From Phycisphaerales bacterium (lineage in GTDB: Bacteria; Planctomycetota; Phycisphaerae; Phycisphaerales; UBA1924), in assembly GCA_020850415.1 (NCBI GenBank), contig JADZER010000024.1, positions 1 through 64,000 of the forward strand: DNA of 64,000 nt, in the 5' to 3' direction. Below are positions 26,398-35,556 of this stretch, one piece after another. The translations under genes and the position numbers were made by a program. Every line of letters starts with the position of its first letter. Positions within the stretch are counted from its first letter, which is position 1. A model generated the notes under the pieces. The model saw only the letters and a program-made list of their open reading frames with translations. It was not told where the DNA came from and made no database searches.

Positions 26398-27540
26398 GTG
26401 GCGTCCACCATGAGCAGCTTTGACGACTCCCTGAGGCCCCGCCTGGCGGCCGGGGTCGTGCTGAGCCTGCTGGCCCACGCCGGGGTGCTGGCGGTGGTGG
26501 TCGCGGCCCCGGAGAGCCTCTCGGGCGAGCCGCCGCGGGTGCTCCAGGCGCCGGCGGTGGATATCCCCAAGCCGCCCGCCCCGATGCCGCTGGGGATCGA
26601 GGAATCGCGGGCGGTCTCGATCAACTGGCTGGGGTTCGCCGACCCGACCGAGCACCACGCCCGGCCGGCGGAGGTCGAGCAGGCGGAGCTCTCGCCGCTG
26701 GATGCGGGCGTGCCGGAAGCCCAGGCCCCACAACCACCTGTGGCCCTGGCTGAGCCCGAGGCCGAGACCGAGGCCGAGGCCGAGCCTGAAGCGGAGACCG
26801 AGGTCCTGCTTGAGACCGCCCCCGCAGAGCCGGTGGTGGCCCAGGAGCCGGCCGCGTCGCCGACCGAGGCGACCGCCCCCTCCCCCGGCGCGGAGGCGGA
26901 ATCGATACCGGCCCCCTCGCCGCTGGCGGTGCTCGAGGAGTCCTCCGCGGCGGCGACGGAGCAGTTGTTCCGGGTGGTGCGCCGGGCCACGGCGCGGGCC
27001 CAGGAGCTGGCGGAGGTGGCCGAGCGGGTGGCCCGGCAGGCCGCCGAGCAGGCCAAGGAGGCCAGCGCGGCAAAGGCGGCAACGAGCGCCGAGCAGGCGC
27101 CCCAGGCGGCGCCTACCCCTCCGGCCGGGGAAAGCCCGGATGTGAACCCGTCGCCCAAGGAGTCGGACGCGACGAGCCTGGATGATGTGGCCGAGTGGAT
27201 CCCGGGGCGCCCGGCGTCGGCGCAGGGGCTGGATATCACGACGGTGCGTCCGAGGTGGTCGATCACGACCCGGCTCTCGGCCGTGCCGCGTAACCCCGTG
27301 CTGCGCATCGACTTCCGGAAGAACGGCACGGTGGCGAAGGCCGAGTTCCTCCCCGGGCAGGACACCGGGTATCTGGATGTGGACGGCCCGCTGCTGGACG
27401 CGATCTACAACTGGACGGCGAAGGGGAAGGCCCTGGACGAGCTGCCCGCTGGCGATCCCAAGGCCGTGGTGTCGATCAAGATGCAGATGGTGCTGAGTTC
27501 CTCCCGTGGCACGCTTCGCCGGGCCAACCCGGACCGCTGA
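26398..27540 (+). CDS. TonB-like envelope-spanning protein
   Basis: A 380-residue protein read from GTG 26398 (GGAGGA 4 nt upstream; an ATG at 26410 is the alternative). One N-terminal TM anchor (LAAGVVLSLLAHAGVLAVVV), then a long Pro/Glu/Ala-rich spacer with AEAE repeats, a predicted coiled-coil stretch (ATARAQELAEVAERVARQAAEQAKEA) and a C-terminal domain (about residues 290-370) of TonB-C type strands: PVLRIDFRKNGTVAKAEFLPGQ..VDGPLLDAIYNW. It may transmit energy across the periplasm, but ExbB/ExbD are not adjacent. The next gene starts 6 nt after the stop. Confidence 0.7.
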   Translation: MASTMSSFDDSLRPRLAAGVVLSLLAHAGVLAVVVAAPESLSGEPPRVLQAPAVDIPKPPAPMPLGIEESRAVSINWLGFADPTEHHARPAEVEQAELSPLDAGVPEAQAPQPPVALAEPEAETEAEAEPEAETEVLLETAPAEPVVAQEPAASPTEATAPSPGAEAESIPAPSPLAVLEESSAAATEQLFRVVRRATARAQELAEVAERVARQAAEQAKEASAAKAATSAEQAPQAAPTPPAGESPDVNPSPKESDATSLDDVAEWIPGRPASAQGLDITTVRPRWSITTRLSAVPRNPVLRIDFRKNGTVAKAEFLPGQDTGYLDVDGPLLDAIYNWTAKGKALDELPAGDPKAVVSIKMQMVLSSSRGTLRRANPDR

Positions 27541-27546
27541 CTGACC

Positions 27547-28176
27547 ATGACCCGCTTTGTGCGCACAACCCGGCTTCTGGTCCTCACGCTCGGCGCGGCG
27601 TGCGGGGCGGCGCGTGGCCAGGACGACGCCCGGTTCCGGGAGGTTGAGCCCGGCTTCGAGGACACGGGGCAGGGCTTGGTGAGCACGCTGCTCCGGCCGG
27701 TCGACCTGCGGGTGCCCACGGACTTCTCGCGGGTGTACGAGGTGGTGGGGACGGGCAAGTTCGCCCGGCGCGCCGGGGCGGTGACGGCGGTGTTCGACCG
27801 CAGCGTGTACGCCCGCGACGGGTCGCCTGCCATCCCCGCGGGGACGGTGTTCTACATCGGGACCCTGCCGGTGGACCTGGGGAGCCCGGGGCTGTTGGGG
27901 GCGGGGGCACGCTGGGTGAGCGCCGGGTCGTCCGAGCGGGTCGGCGCGCTCGCGACCCCGGCGGCGGTGGTTGACGCGAGGATGGCGACGAAGGTGGATT
28001 TGCGGGTGGGGTCGGGCACGCCGCCCCCGCCGGCACTCGCCGATCCGGACGCGACGATCTGGACGAGCGAACGCTACCGGCAGCGCCGGATGGGGGAGTT
28101 GCTCCGGGGCGTGGCGTGGCGCGTGCGGGGGCTGGACGCTGTGGCGGACGATCCGGGTGAAGGACGCCGGGACTGA
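27547..28176 (+). CDS. Exported protein of unknown function
   Basis: A 209-residue protein with a signal peptide (TTRLLVLTLGAACGAARG, cleavage near residue 24). The body is beta-rich with a segment VPTDFSRVYEVVG and VFDRSVYARDGSPAIPAGTVFYIG, and a basic C-terminus (YRQRRMGELLRGVAWRVRG). No family recognised. It starts 6 nt after the TonB-like gene, so the pair is surely cotranscribed and may act together in the periplasm. Confidence 0.7.
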   Translation: MTRFVRTTRLLVLTLGAACGAARGQDDARFREVEPGFEDTGQGLVSTLLRPVDLRVPTDFSRVYEVVGTGKFARRAGAVTAVFDRSVYARDGSPAIPAGTVFYIGTLPVDLGSPGLLGAGARWVSAGSSERVGALATPAAVVDARMATKVDLRVGSGTPPPPALADPDATIWTSERYRQRRMGELLRGVAWRVRGLDAVADDPGEGRRD

Positions 28177-28214
28177 GGCCGCGCGTCGGCTCGGTCGTCG
28201 TGGCCGGCGCGGGT

Positions 28215-28463
28215 TCAGTCGTCCCCGTCGGGGTGTTCGGCGTCCCCGGGTTGTTCGAGGACGGCGCGGGCGCGGGCTGCGTCGGCGGCTCGGACGACGA
28301 GCTTGGCCCGGCCGGGGGCCTCGGCGCGGAAGCCGCTGGTGAGGGCGCCGAGCACCCAGGAGGGGATGCCCTCGGCCTCGAGCGCGGCCTTGAGGATCGC
28401 GGCCTCGACCTCGGAGGCGGGCATGGCGACGATGACGGGCTCGGCTTGGTCGCTGGAACTCAT
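28215..28463 (-). CDS. DUF2007-like small protein
   Basis: An 82-residue protein: VIVAMPASEVEAAILKAALEAEGIPSWV followed by KLVVRAADAARARAVLEQ. This beta-alpha-beta pattern (two short strands around an 'EA.lL.s.GI.a' helix and a final 'V...d...A..iL' helix) is that of DUF2007, putative signal-transducing or PII-like proteins. The C-terminus is acidic. It converges on the gene ending at 28176. Confidence 0.65.
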   Translation of the reverse strand: MSSSDQAEPVIVAMPASEVEAAILKAALEAEGIPSWVLGALTSGFRAEAPGRAKLVVRAADAARARAVLEQPGDAEHPDGDD

Positions 28464-28518
28464 CGCCAGTACTCTACGGAAAGCGGGGTGAGGGGTTTCG
28501 GGGGCATCGGAGAACATC

Positions 28519-28887
28519 ATGCCGGGATTGTCGCCGACCACTGTCCATACCGCGCGGGCCGTGACGGCCTGGGCGCTGCGTGGCGCGGGGGTCATCCTCC
28601 TCGCCGTCGGCGGGTACCTGTTCCTCAAGCGGCTGATGTTTGCGGTCGGGATGGGGAGTGGCGGTTTCGACCACATCTTCCGGGTTTACATGGAAATCGG
28701 CGAGGGGATGTCCACCTACCGGGGGCTGGCGATGCTCGCGATCGGCGCGGCGCTGGCGGTGTTCGCGAGGCGGATCGCGGGCTGGATGGTGTCGATGCCC
28801 GCGGTCGGTTGCCCGGGTTGCGGGTACACCGGCGCTGTCAGCGACAAGTGCCCGGAATGCGGCCTGCGCGGGCTGGACTCAGAATGA
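28519..28887 (+). CDS. Small zinc-ribbon membrane protein
   Basis: A 122-residue protein with two TM helices (WALRGAGVILLAVGGYLFL, LAMLAIGAALAVFARRIAGW) and a C-terminal Cys4 ribbon CPGCGYTG...CPECG (about residues 98-115). It is another member of the membrane-plus-ribbon type seen at 6008 and 20882. Its last 9 nt overlap the convergent PD40 gene. Function unknown. Confidence 0.65.
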   Translation: MPGLSPTTVHTARAVTAWALRGAGVILLAVGGYLFLKRLMFAVGMGSGGFDHIFRVYMEIGEGMSTYRGLAMLAIGAALAVFARRIAGWMVSMPAVGCPGCGYTGAVSDKCPECGLRGLDSE

Positions 28888-30081
28888 CCCGCCCGCCCGG
28901 GCCCTGCGGAGCAGGGCCTTGGCGTCGAAGGTGGTTGCCCAGATCTGGCTGCTGGGGCGGGCCTCGCCCTCGGCGAGCTCGCCGCGCTGGGCGCACCAGA
29001 TCATGTGCTTGCCGTCGGGGCTGATGACGGGCAGGCCGTCGAAGCCCTCGGCGTTGGTCACGCGGAGATGCCACAGCTTGTCGAGGGGCTTGTCGGGGTT
29101 GAACTCGATGGCGAAGACCTCGTAGTTCTGGTGGCCCAGCTCGCTGGTGGTGTAGACGAGGAACTGGTTTGACGGGTGGAAGTAGGGCGCCCAATTGACG
29201 GCGCCGTTGTCGGTGATCTGGACCTCGCGCTTGACGCCCTTGATCGCGCCGTCCTTGCCCCAGTCGATCTCGGCGACGAAGAGCTGGAGGTTGGAGTCGC
29301 CCTGGCGGTCGGAGCGATAGCAGATCCAGCTCATGTCGGGGCTGAAGAAGGGCCCGCCGTCATAGCCGTCCTGCACGACCATGGGGATCTGCTCGCCTGT
29401 CTTGGTGTCGTAGACATAGAGGTCCGCGTCGGGCCGGCCGATCCGGATGCTGCGCTCCTCCTCGACATGGGCGTAGAGGATGAACCGGCCGTCGGGGGAG
29501 TAGGAGCACTCGGCGTCGTAGCCGGGCCTGGAGAAGACGGGCGTCGGGGCGGTGTCGTCGCCAGCGCCCATCGCGGGCACGGCGCGGGTGACGACCTCCA
29601 TCTCGGCGGGGAACTGCCACGAGTAGCGGCTCTTGTTGGGCCCCTCGTAGCCGGGCGCGGTCGAGTCGGCGGGCGGCACGAGGGTCGAGCCGAACATGAC
29701 CACACCCTTCTGGGTCGGGTGGAACCAGCCGCAGGTGTTCGCCGAGCCGGGGGGGCTGAGGAGGATCGGCTCCTCCATGCCCGTGATGGCGCCGTCGGCG
29801 TCGTAGATCAGCTTGCCGACATACATCGAGTAGTGCGGGTCGGGGTTCTTCCCGGCCTCGGGGACGGGTGTCGCCTGGAAGATCACCCACTTGGCGTCCG
29901 GGGAGAAGTACTGCTCGCCGGCCTTGACGAACTTGTCGCGGCTGGTGAGCGCGACGGTCCTGGTGAGTACCGGGGCTTCGGCCTCGACCCACTCGGGCTC
30001 GGCGCCGGCCGGGCTTGCGGGCTGGGCGAGGGCAAGGCCGCCGGCCGCGCCGAGGGCAATGATGGTGGCGATCGATCGCAT
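28879..30081 (-). CDS. Exported PD40/TolB-like beta-propeller protein
   Basis: A 400-residue protein with a signal peptide (IATIIALGAAGGLALAQ) and repeated PD40 motifs: YFSPDAKWVIFQA, SYSPDGRFILYAH, FFSPDMSWICYRSDR, YFHPSNQFLVYTT, VISPDGKHMIWCA. Such 'fSPDG..l.y' blades build the TolB-type six-bladed propeller. A role in binding or monitoring periplasmic partners is likely; there is no TolB N-terminal domain and no pal/tolA nearby. ATG 30081 has GGAGA 8 nt upstream. It is divergent from the pseudouridine synthase. Confidence 0.85.
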   Translation of the reverse strand: MRSIATIIALGAAGGLALAQPASPAGAEPEWVEAEAPVLTRTVALTSRDKFVKAGEQYFSPDAKWVIFQATPVPEAGKNPDPHYSMYVGKLIYDADGAITGMEEPILLSPPGSANTCGWFHPTQKGVVMFGSTLVPPADSTAPGYEGPNKSRYSWQFPAEMEVVTRAVPAMGAGDDTAPTPVFSRPGYDAECSYSPDGRFILYAHVEEERSIRIGRPDADLYVYDTKTGEQIPMVVQDGYDGGPFFSPDMSWICYRSDRQGDSNLQLFVAEIDWGKDGAIKGVKREVQITDNGAVNWAPYFHPSNQFLVYTTSELGHQNYEVFAIEFNPDKPLDKLWHLRVTNAEGFDGLPVISPDGKHMIWCAQRGELAEGEARPSSQIWATTFDAKALLRRARAGGSF

Positions 30082-30131
30082 GGTTTCCGTCTCCTGTGCG
30101 GCGCGGCGAAACCGCACCTGAGGGTAGGCTG

Positions 30132-30842
30132 TTGTTGATCCACCAGACACCCGAAACCCCCGCCGAGTTCCCGCGGGACCTGCTGGCCGCAGGCCCCGGG
30201 GACGAGGTGCGCGTCGTTGGCCGGGGCCAACGCTGGGTGGTGGTCGACAAGCCCCACGGCCTGCTGAGCGTGCCGGGGCGGGGGGAGGGCAAGTCCGACT
30301 GCGTGGAGGCCCGGGTGCGGGCGATGTTCCCCGAGGCGAGCGGCCCGCTGAGCGTCCACCGGCTGGACATGGAGACCAGCGGGCTGATGGTGTTCGCGCT
30401 GTCGCGCCCGGCCCACGCCAAGCTGAGCCGGCAGTTCGAGCAGCGGAAGACTGGGAAAAGCTACTCAGCGCTGCTGGCCGGCGAGGTCGAGGGCGACGAG
30501 GGCGAGGTGGACCTGCCGCTGATCGTCGACTGGCCCAACCGCCCCCGCCAGCATGTGAACTTCGAGCTTGGCAAGCCGTCGCGGACGCTCTGGCGGGTGA
30601 TCGCCCGCGAGGCCGGGCGCACGCGGGTGGAGATGCGCCCGCTGACGGGGCGTACGCACCAGCTGCGCGTCCACGCGGCGACGGCGCGGTCGGCGGGGGG
30701 TCTGGGGGCGCCGATCCTGGGTGATCTTCTCTACGGCGACCCGTCGAGCGCCCCCCGGCTGATGCTGCACGCCTCGCACCTGGCGTTCTGGGAGCCGTTT
30801 CTGGGGGACTGGCGGAAGTTCTCGTCGGACGCCCCGTTCTGA
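30132..30842 (+). CDS. RluA-family RNA pseudouridine synthase
   Basis: About 236 residues. The signature HRLDMETSGLMVFA (consensus HRLDxxTSG, catalytic Asp) and the later RPLTGRTHQLRVHAA are diagnostic of the RluA family, which isomerises specific uridines in rRNA or tRNA. There is no S4 domain, only the catalytic core. The exact start is unclear: TTG at 30132 or 30135 follows TAGGCT closely, and a GTG at 30096 would lengthen it by 12 residues. The target site cannot be told from sequence. Confidence 0.88.
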   Translation: MLIHQTPETPAEFPRDLLAAGPGDEVRVVGRGQRWVVVDKPHGLLSVPGRGEGKSDCVEARVRAMFPEASGPLSVHRLDMETSGLMVFALSRPAHAKLSRQFEQRKTGKSYSALLAGEVEGDEGEVDLPLIVDWPNRPRQHVNFELGKPSRTLWRVIAREAGRTRVEMRPLTGRTHQLRVHAATARSAGGLGAPILGDLLYGDPSSAPRLMLHASHLAFWEPFLGDWRKFSSDAPF

Positions 30843-31077
30843 GCCGGGCTGGTCCGACGCGGGGCGGGCGGCGTGGATCGGCGCCAGGCGATGCCCGGGC
30901 GCCGGCCGGGGTCACGCGAACCCCTGACGGTCGCTCCGGCGGGCGGGATCATGCGGGGGGTCCGGGCTGGGCCGGTCCGCGAGTGCCGAGCGCCTTTGCC
31001 GCCGCGGGCCCGCGTGGTCTGTCCGGCGCCGGAGTGGGTTGGTTGCGGGGGCTGGGGGGGTTTGCGATGCTCGGGGC

Positions 31078-31557
31078 ATGCCCGCCCGCCACACCATCAC
31101 CCGTGCGTTCACGCTCGTCGAGATCCTGATCGTGGTGGTGATCCTGGGCATTCTCGCCGCGATCGTGGTGCCGCAGTTCACGGGGGCGGCCGAGGAGTCC
31201 CGGCGTTCGGCGTTCGTCACCGAGCTGAAGGTGTTCATGGACGGCGCCGAGCTGTACCGCGCCCGCGAGGGCCAGCATGTGTCCGACGGATCAAGCGGCG
31301 AGTGCCCGGACGAGTTCGCGGGCTATGTCGACGCGGTTGACTTCGAGGCCGGCACGCCCATCGGCGGCGTGTGGGACACCGAGTACAACGACAACGGCGT
31401 GACCGCGGCGGTGGGCGTCCACTTCATGGACCCCGACGAACTCCGGGACGACGCCTACATGCTCGTCATCGATGCGCTCTTCGACGACGGGGACCTGTCG
31501 ACCGGTCTCTTCCAGAAGCTCGCGGAGGGTCGGTTCTACGCGATCGTCGAGGAGTAG
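31078..31557 (+). CDS. Type IV prepilin / pseudopilin-like protein
   Basis: A 159-residue protein with a class III signal sequence: ITRAFTLVEILIVVVILGIL then AAIVVPQF. The prepilin peptidase site is before FTLVE with Glu at +5, and the long N-terminal helix follows. The C-terminal part is acidic and includes GGVWDTEYNDNGV, as in pseudopilin-like planctomycete proteins with a general-secretion N-terminus. No pilus or type II secretion genes are adjacent. The ATG at 31078 follows GATGCT by 6 nt, a near match to the leaderless -10 seen elsewhere. The 235-nt gap upstream shows nothing else. Confidence 0.8.
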   Translation: MPARHTITRAFTLVEILIVVVILGILAAIVVPQFTGAAEESRRSAFVTELKVFMDGAELYRAREGQHVSDGSSGECPDEFAGYVDAVDFEAGTPIGGVWDTEYNDNGVTAAVGVHFMDPDELRDDAYMLVIDALFDDGDLSTGLFQKLAEGRFYAIVEE

Positions 31558-31578
31558 GCGGCCCGCGCACGCCGGGCG

Positions 31579-32616
31579 CTACTTGTGCTGGAACTCGACC
31601 GTGCCGCCCTCGCGCTCGGCGATCGCGCCGGAGTCGAGCCACTCGCGGGCCGGCGCCGAGTCCCTGAGATAGGCGTCGAAGAACGCCAGCACCGAGAGGT
31701 CGGTGGTCTGGGCGATCCAGTCGAGGTTGTCGGGGGCCGCGCCGTCGAGCAGGGCGCCCGGGCCCTTGCCCTGGTACGACGAGTGCGTGGCGCCGTCGAT
31801 GAACAGGAGGTACTTGGTCCCGTCCGCGGGCGCGTGCTCGTAGGGGTGGCGCCGGCTCTCGGGCGTCTCGTCGCTGGCGCGGCTGACATCCTTGCTGCCG
31901 GTGATGACCAGCCAGGGCTTCTCGACCGAGCGCCAGGAGTCTTGGGTGATCGCACGCCGATTGACCCCCTGGCCGGAGATCACGGCGAAGGCGTCCAACC
32001 GCGGCTCGGCCAGCGCCGTGCCGAGCGAGCGCCGGCCGGCGAAGAACTCCAGGCCGCCAAGGGTCTGGGTGGTCATCGCCCCGGCGGAGTGCCCGGCCAT
32101 ACCGAGGCGTTCGCGGTCGATGAGCCCGGGGGCGTCGAGCTCGTCCTCGACGGCGTCGAGCGAGTCGAGGATGAACCGGACATCGGCGACGCGGTCGGGC
32201 AGATCGACGCCGGCGACGCTGGCCGCCGGGTCGCGGATGAGGTTCCTCGCCCGCTCGCGCCGTTCGGCGCGGGTGCCGAGGCTGACCGAGTCTGCGTGGG
32301 TGGGGTGGACGACGACATACCCGTGGCTGGCGAGGCACTCGCTGAGCGAGGCGAAGGCCGCGGCTGAGCCGCCCATGCCATGGCTGAAGACCACGAGGGG
32401 GAAGGGGCCGGGCTGGTCGTCGGTCGGCTCGGGGGCGCGGATGCGCACCTGGAGGTCCTTGTCGCGGGCGTCGTCGTGAAGGGTGACGACGCCGGTGTCC
32501 CGGACGGCGAGCGGACCGGCGGTGGTGTCGTAGGGCTGGGCGAGGGCGGGGGCGGCCGCGAGCCCGAGAACGAGAATGACGGTGCCGAGCAGCGTGCGGA
32601 TGAACCAGAGCAGCAT
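31579..32616 (-). CDS. Secreted alpha/beta hydrolase (PAF-acetylhydrolase/cutinase-like)
   Basis: A 345-residue exported hydrolase. Signal peptide (LLGTVILVLGLAAAPALA). FSHGMGGS gives the oxyanion loop, GMAGHSAGAMT the GxSxG nucleophile, and GATHSSYQG the catalytic His; the Asp is probably in VITGSKD. The layout resembles the dienelactone hydrolase / PAF-acetylhydrolase-like esterases. The substrate is unknown. ATG 32616 follows a strong GAGGAGGT. It converges with the prepilin gene. Confidence 0.82.
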   Translation of the reverse strand: MLLWFIRTLLGTVILVLGLAAAPALAQPYDTTAGPLAVRDTGVVTLHDDARDKDLQVRIRAPEPTDDQPGPFPLVVFSHGMGGSAAAFASLSECLASHGYVVVHPTHADSVSLGTRAERRERARNLIRDPAASVAGVDLPDRVADVRFILDSLDAVEDELDAPGLIDRERLGMAGHSAGAMTTQTLGGLEFFAGRRSLGTALAEPRLDAFAVISGQGVNRRAITQDSWRSVEKPWLVITGSKDVSRASDETPESRRHPYEHAPADGTKYLLFIDGATHSSYQGKGPGALLDGAAPDNLDWIAQTTDLSVLAFFDAYLRDSAPAREWLDSGAIAEREGGTVEFQHK

Positions 32617-32761
32617 GGCGGACCTCCTCGGGTGGCTGAACGCCCGGGGCATCGCCCGATTGCGTGCGGCAGCTTGCGGGGCCGGGGCTTGAATGCTCCG
32701 GGGTGGGATGAGGCATGGAGGGGAAGAGCGGGCCCAGAGTGCCCCGCCCCGGAGGAACTTG

Positions 32762-34489
32762 CTACTCGGACTTCCATCGCTGGGCGATGGGCACGCGCCG
32801 GCCGCTGCCGAAGGCGACGCTGGAGACCTTGATCCCCACGGCGGTCTGCTTGCGTTTGTACTCGGTGAGGTCGATCAGGCGGGCGATCCGGGCGACCAGC
32901 GCGCGCTCGTAGCCGGTCTCTCGGACGATCCGTGCCACCGACTGCTTGTGCTCGACATAGCGCTCGATGACCCCGTCGAGCAGCTCGTAGGGGGGCAGGC
33001 TGTCCTGGTCGCGCTGGCCGGGGGCCAGCTCGGCGCTGGGCGGCTTGTCGATCGTGCTCGGGGGGATCGGGGGCCCTGCGAAGCCGGCCCGCGTGGGGTT
33101 GTCGTTCAGCCAGCGGGCCATCGCGTAGACCTGGATCTTCGTGACATCGCTGAGGACGGCCAGGCCGCCGTTCATGTCGCCGTAGAGCGTGCAGTAGCCG
33201 ACGGCCAGCTCGCTCTTGTTACCGGTGGTGAGGACGAGTGCGCCGGTGCGGTTGGAGAGGGCCATGAGGATGGTGCCGCGGGCGCGGGATTGGAGGTTCT
33301 CTTCGGTCAGGTCGGGGAGCGTGGCGCCGAGTGCACGCTCGCCGAGCTCGGCGAAGGAGGCGTCGAGGCGGGCGCGGAAGCCGTCGAACGGCTCGGCGAT
33401 CGGCGTGGTGATGCAGCGGACGCCGAGCCGGGCGGCGAGGTCGTACGCGTCGGTGAGCGAGTGGTCGGAGGAGTACTTGCCGGGCATGGCGACGCCGAGG
33501 ACATGCTCGGGCCCGATCGCGGCCGCGGCGACGGCGGCGGTGATGGCCGAATCGATCCCGCCCGACAGGCCGATGATGGCCTCGGTGTGGCCGGTCTTGC
33601 GGAGGTAGTCGCGGGTGCCCAGGACGAGGGCGCGGACGAGGAGCTCCTCGTCGGGGGTTTCGAGCAGCGGGTCGGCCGGCTCGGGCGCGTCGGACACCGA
33701 GCCCGGGACATCGAAGACGACGACCGCCTCCTCGAAGCCGGGCCCGAAGGCGAGCGCCCGCCCGCGGGGGTCGTAGGCCGCGGCGTGGCCGTCGAATACG
33801 AGGTCGTCGTTGCCGCCGACCTGGTTGACGGCGAGGACGAAGACGCCGTGGCGCTTCGCGTGGGTGGTCAGGATGCCGCGGTGCTTCCTGCCCTTGCCCA
33901 GGACGAAGGGGCTGCCGGAGGGGCTGACGATAATCTCCGCGCCGGCGCGCACCAGCTCGGCGACGGGGTCTGGGTCCTGCTCGTAGCGGAGGGCGAACCC
34001 GGCGTCCTCGCCCTTCCAGAGGTCCTCGCAGATGGAGAGGCCGACGCGCCGCGTGCCGCGCGAGGTCGGGACCCCGATCACGACGGCCCGGTCGCCCGGC
34101 TCGAAATAGCGGTCCTCGTCGAAGACATCGTAAGTCGGCAGGAGTCGCTTGTCGTAGTAGTCCACCATCGCGCCGTCGCGGTAGGCGAGCAGGCTGTTGG
34201 CCATGGTGTGCGTCGGGCGCGCGGGGTCCCGTGGAAGGGGGCACCCGAAGATCAGCGTGAGACCGGCCGAGTGCTGCTCTCCCATCGCCTTGGCGGCCGC
34301 GGCGCAGCCCTCCAGGAAGCCCTCGTGCAGCAGCAGGTCCCGGGGCGGGTAGCCGCAGACCGCCAGCTCGGGGAAGACGACCAGCTCGGCGCCGCGTTCG
34401 CGCGCCTGAGCGACGAACCCGGCCATGCGCGCGGTGTTGCCGGCGAGGTCGCCGATGGTGGGGTTGAACTGGACGAGGGCGGTTCGCAT
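32762..34489 (-). CDS. nadE: Glutamine-dependent NAD+ synthetase
   Basis: A 575-residue two-domain enzyme that amidates deamido-NAD using glutamine. The N-terminal nitrilase-like amidase domain has the Glu-Lys-Cys triad in FPELAVCG, YDKRLLP and LSICEDLW. The C-terminal synthetase domain has the PP-loop GLSGGIDS and the NAD-binding SNRTGALVLTTGNKSE. The fused form supplies ammonia in situ. ATG 34489 begins with MRTALVQFNPTIGDL, the usual first strand. It lies 14 nt downstream of the flippase-like gene on the same strand. Confidence 0.93.
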   Translation of the reverse strand: MRTALVQFNPTIGDLAGNTARMAGFVAQARERGAELVVFPELAVCGYPPRDLLLHEGFLEGCAAAAKAMGEQHSAGLTLIFGCPLPRDPARPTHTMANSLLAYRDGAMVDYYDKRLLPTYDVFDEDRYFEPGDRAVVIGVPTSRGTRRVGLSICEDLWKGEDAGFALRYEQDPDPVAELVRAGAEIIVSPSGSPFVLGKGRKHRGILTTHAKRHGVFVLAVNQVGGNDDLVFDGHAAAYDPRGRALAFGPGFEEAVVVFDVPGSVSDAPEPADPLLETPDEELLVRALVLGTRDYLRKTGHTEAIIGLSGGIDSAITAAVAAAAIGPEHVLGVAMPGKYSSDHSLTDAYDLAARLGVRCITTPIAEPFDGFRARLDASFAELGERALGATLPDLTEENLQSRARGTILMALSNRTGALVLTTGNKSELAVGYCTLYGDMNGGLAVLSDVTKIQVYAMARWLNDNPTRAGFAGPPIPPSTIDKPPSAELAPGQRDQDSLPPYELLDGVIERYVEHKQSVARIVRETGYERALVARIARLIDLTEYKRKQTAVGIKVSSVAFGSGRRVPIAQRWKSE

Positions 34490-34503
34490 GGGTGGGGCAT
34501 TAT

Positions 34504-35556
34504 TCACCGCGGAGCACGGCGAAGCAGGCGGTCCGGACGCAGCCACACCGTCCCCGCCGCGGCCCCGGCCAGCAGCACCACCGACTCGGTCCCGGTGATG
34601 AACAGCGTGAGGACGGTGAGCGAGCGGGCGACCTCCTCGGCGGACTGGCCGGCGGCGGAGGTGAGTCCCACCGCGCCGAGCATCCAGGCTGTGCCCGCCT
34701 CGCGGGCCCCGAGCATGCCGAAGGGGCTGACCATGCCGAGGATGTAGTAGGCGCTCGCGGCGAGCACCGCCTCCTCCCACCCGAACGCGACGCCGACGAT
34801 CGACCCGGCGACGACGAACCTCGCGCTCATCACGCCCAGGTCCACCAGGCGCATGAGCCCCGCGCCGAGCATGTGCCCCGGCGCGGCCATCATGTCCGCC
34901 GCGGTGTGCAGGCGCCCGAAGTGGTCGGTGCGGGCCAGCCGGCCCACGAGCGGCAGGCGCGAGCCGTCGATCAGCCGGTGGAGGCGCTCGAGGCCCCGCG
35001 GGCCGGCGAACGGGCGCGCGGCCGCCACCGCCGCCGCCAGCAGCGCCGCCGACCCGCCGAGGCACCCGGCCCACCAGAGCCCGTCCACGCCGGCGCGCCA
35101 GACGCTGGCGCCCATCGCGGGCAGGTAGGTCGCGAGCATGATGGCGAACATGACGCCGTACCACGCGCCGATGGTGAGGATGGGGACGCCGTCGCGCCGG
35201 TTGTTGATTGCCACCCGGAGCACCGCGCCGAGCTTGAACGGGAGGAACGCGAGGAAGGTGCAGAGCGCATTGATCGCGACATGATCCACCGCGGGCATCC
35301 GCCTCACCGGGCGCAGCGTGACCCAGAACAGCAGGCCGTTGAGGTAGAGCGTGCCGGCGCTGAGCCCCAGCAGCAGGGCGATCTGCCCGGGCGTGGCCTC
35401 GCCGAGCTTGGCGAGCTGCTCGCGGTTCTCGGGGCTGAGGGCCGCCCGCACGCACCAGCCGAGCATGAGCAGGCCGATGACAAAGCCCAGGGCCTGGAGC
35501 GCGAGCCGCAGCACACGGCGCCCGGGCTTGCCGGTTGTGCCGGTCGTGGTGGTCAA
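34504..35556 (-). CDS. Lysylphosphatidylglycerol synthetase/YbhN-type membrane protein
   Basis: A 350-residue protein with about eight hydrophobic helices, including VLRLALQALGFVIGLLMLGW and IALLLGLSAGTLYLNGLLFW, and the central INALCTFLAFLPFKLGAVLRV stretch followed by GMVSPFGMLGAREAG. This PFK-type segment and GxxE helix pattern are found in the flippase-like domain of the MprF/YbhN family (UPF0104). It may move a lipid or lipid-linked glycan. The start is TTG 35556, in which the stop of the upstream glycosyltransferase (TGA 35555-35553) is embedded, so translation is coupled. Confidence 0.72.
   Translation of the reverse strand: MTTTTGTTGKPGRRVLRLALQALGFVIGLLMLGWCVRAALSPENREQLAKLGEATPGQIALLLGLSAGTLYLNGLLFWVTLRPVRRMPAVDHVAINALCTFLAFLPFKLGAVLRVAINNRRDGVPILTIGAWYGVMFAIMLATYLPAMGASVWRAGVDGLWWAGCLGGSAALLAAAVAAARPFAGPRGLERLHRLIDGSRLPLVGRLARTDHFGRLHTAADMMAAPGHMLGAGLMRLVDLGVMSARFVVAGSIVGVAFGWEEAVLAASAYYILGMVSPFGMLGAREAGTAWMLGAVGLTSAAGQSAEEVARSLTVLTLFITGTESVVLLAGAAAGTVWLRPDRLLRRAPR

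Noticed and set aside
32693..34747. Plus-strand open frame over nadE
   Set aside because: Antisense of nadE, whose catalytic motifs are clear on the minus strand.
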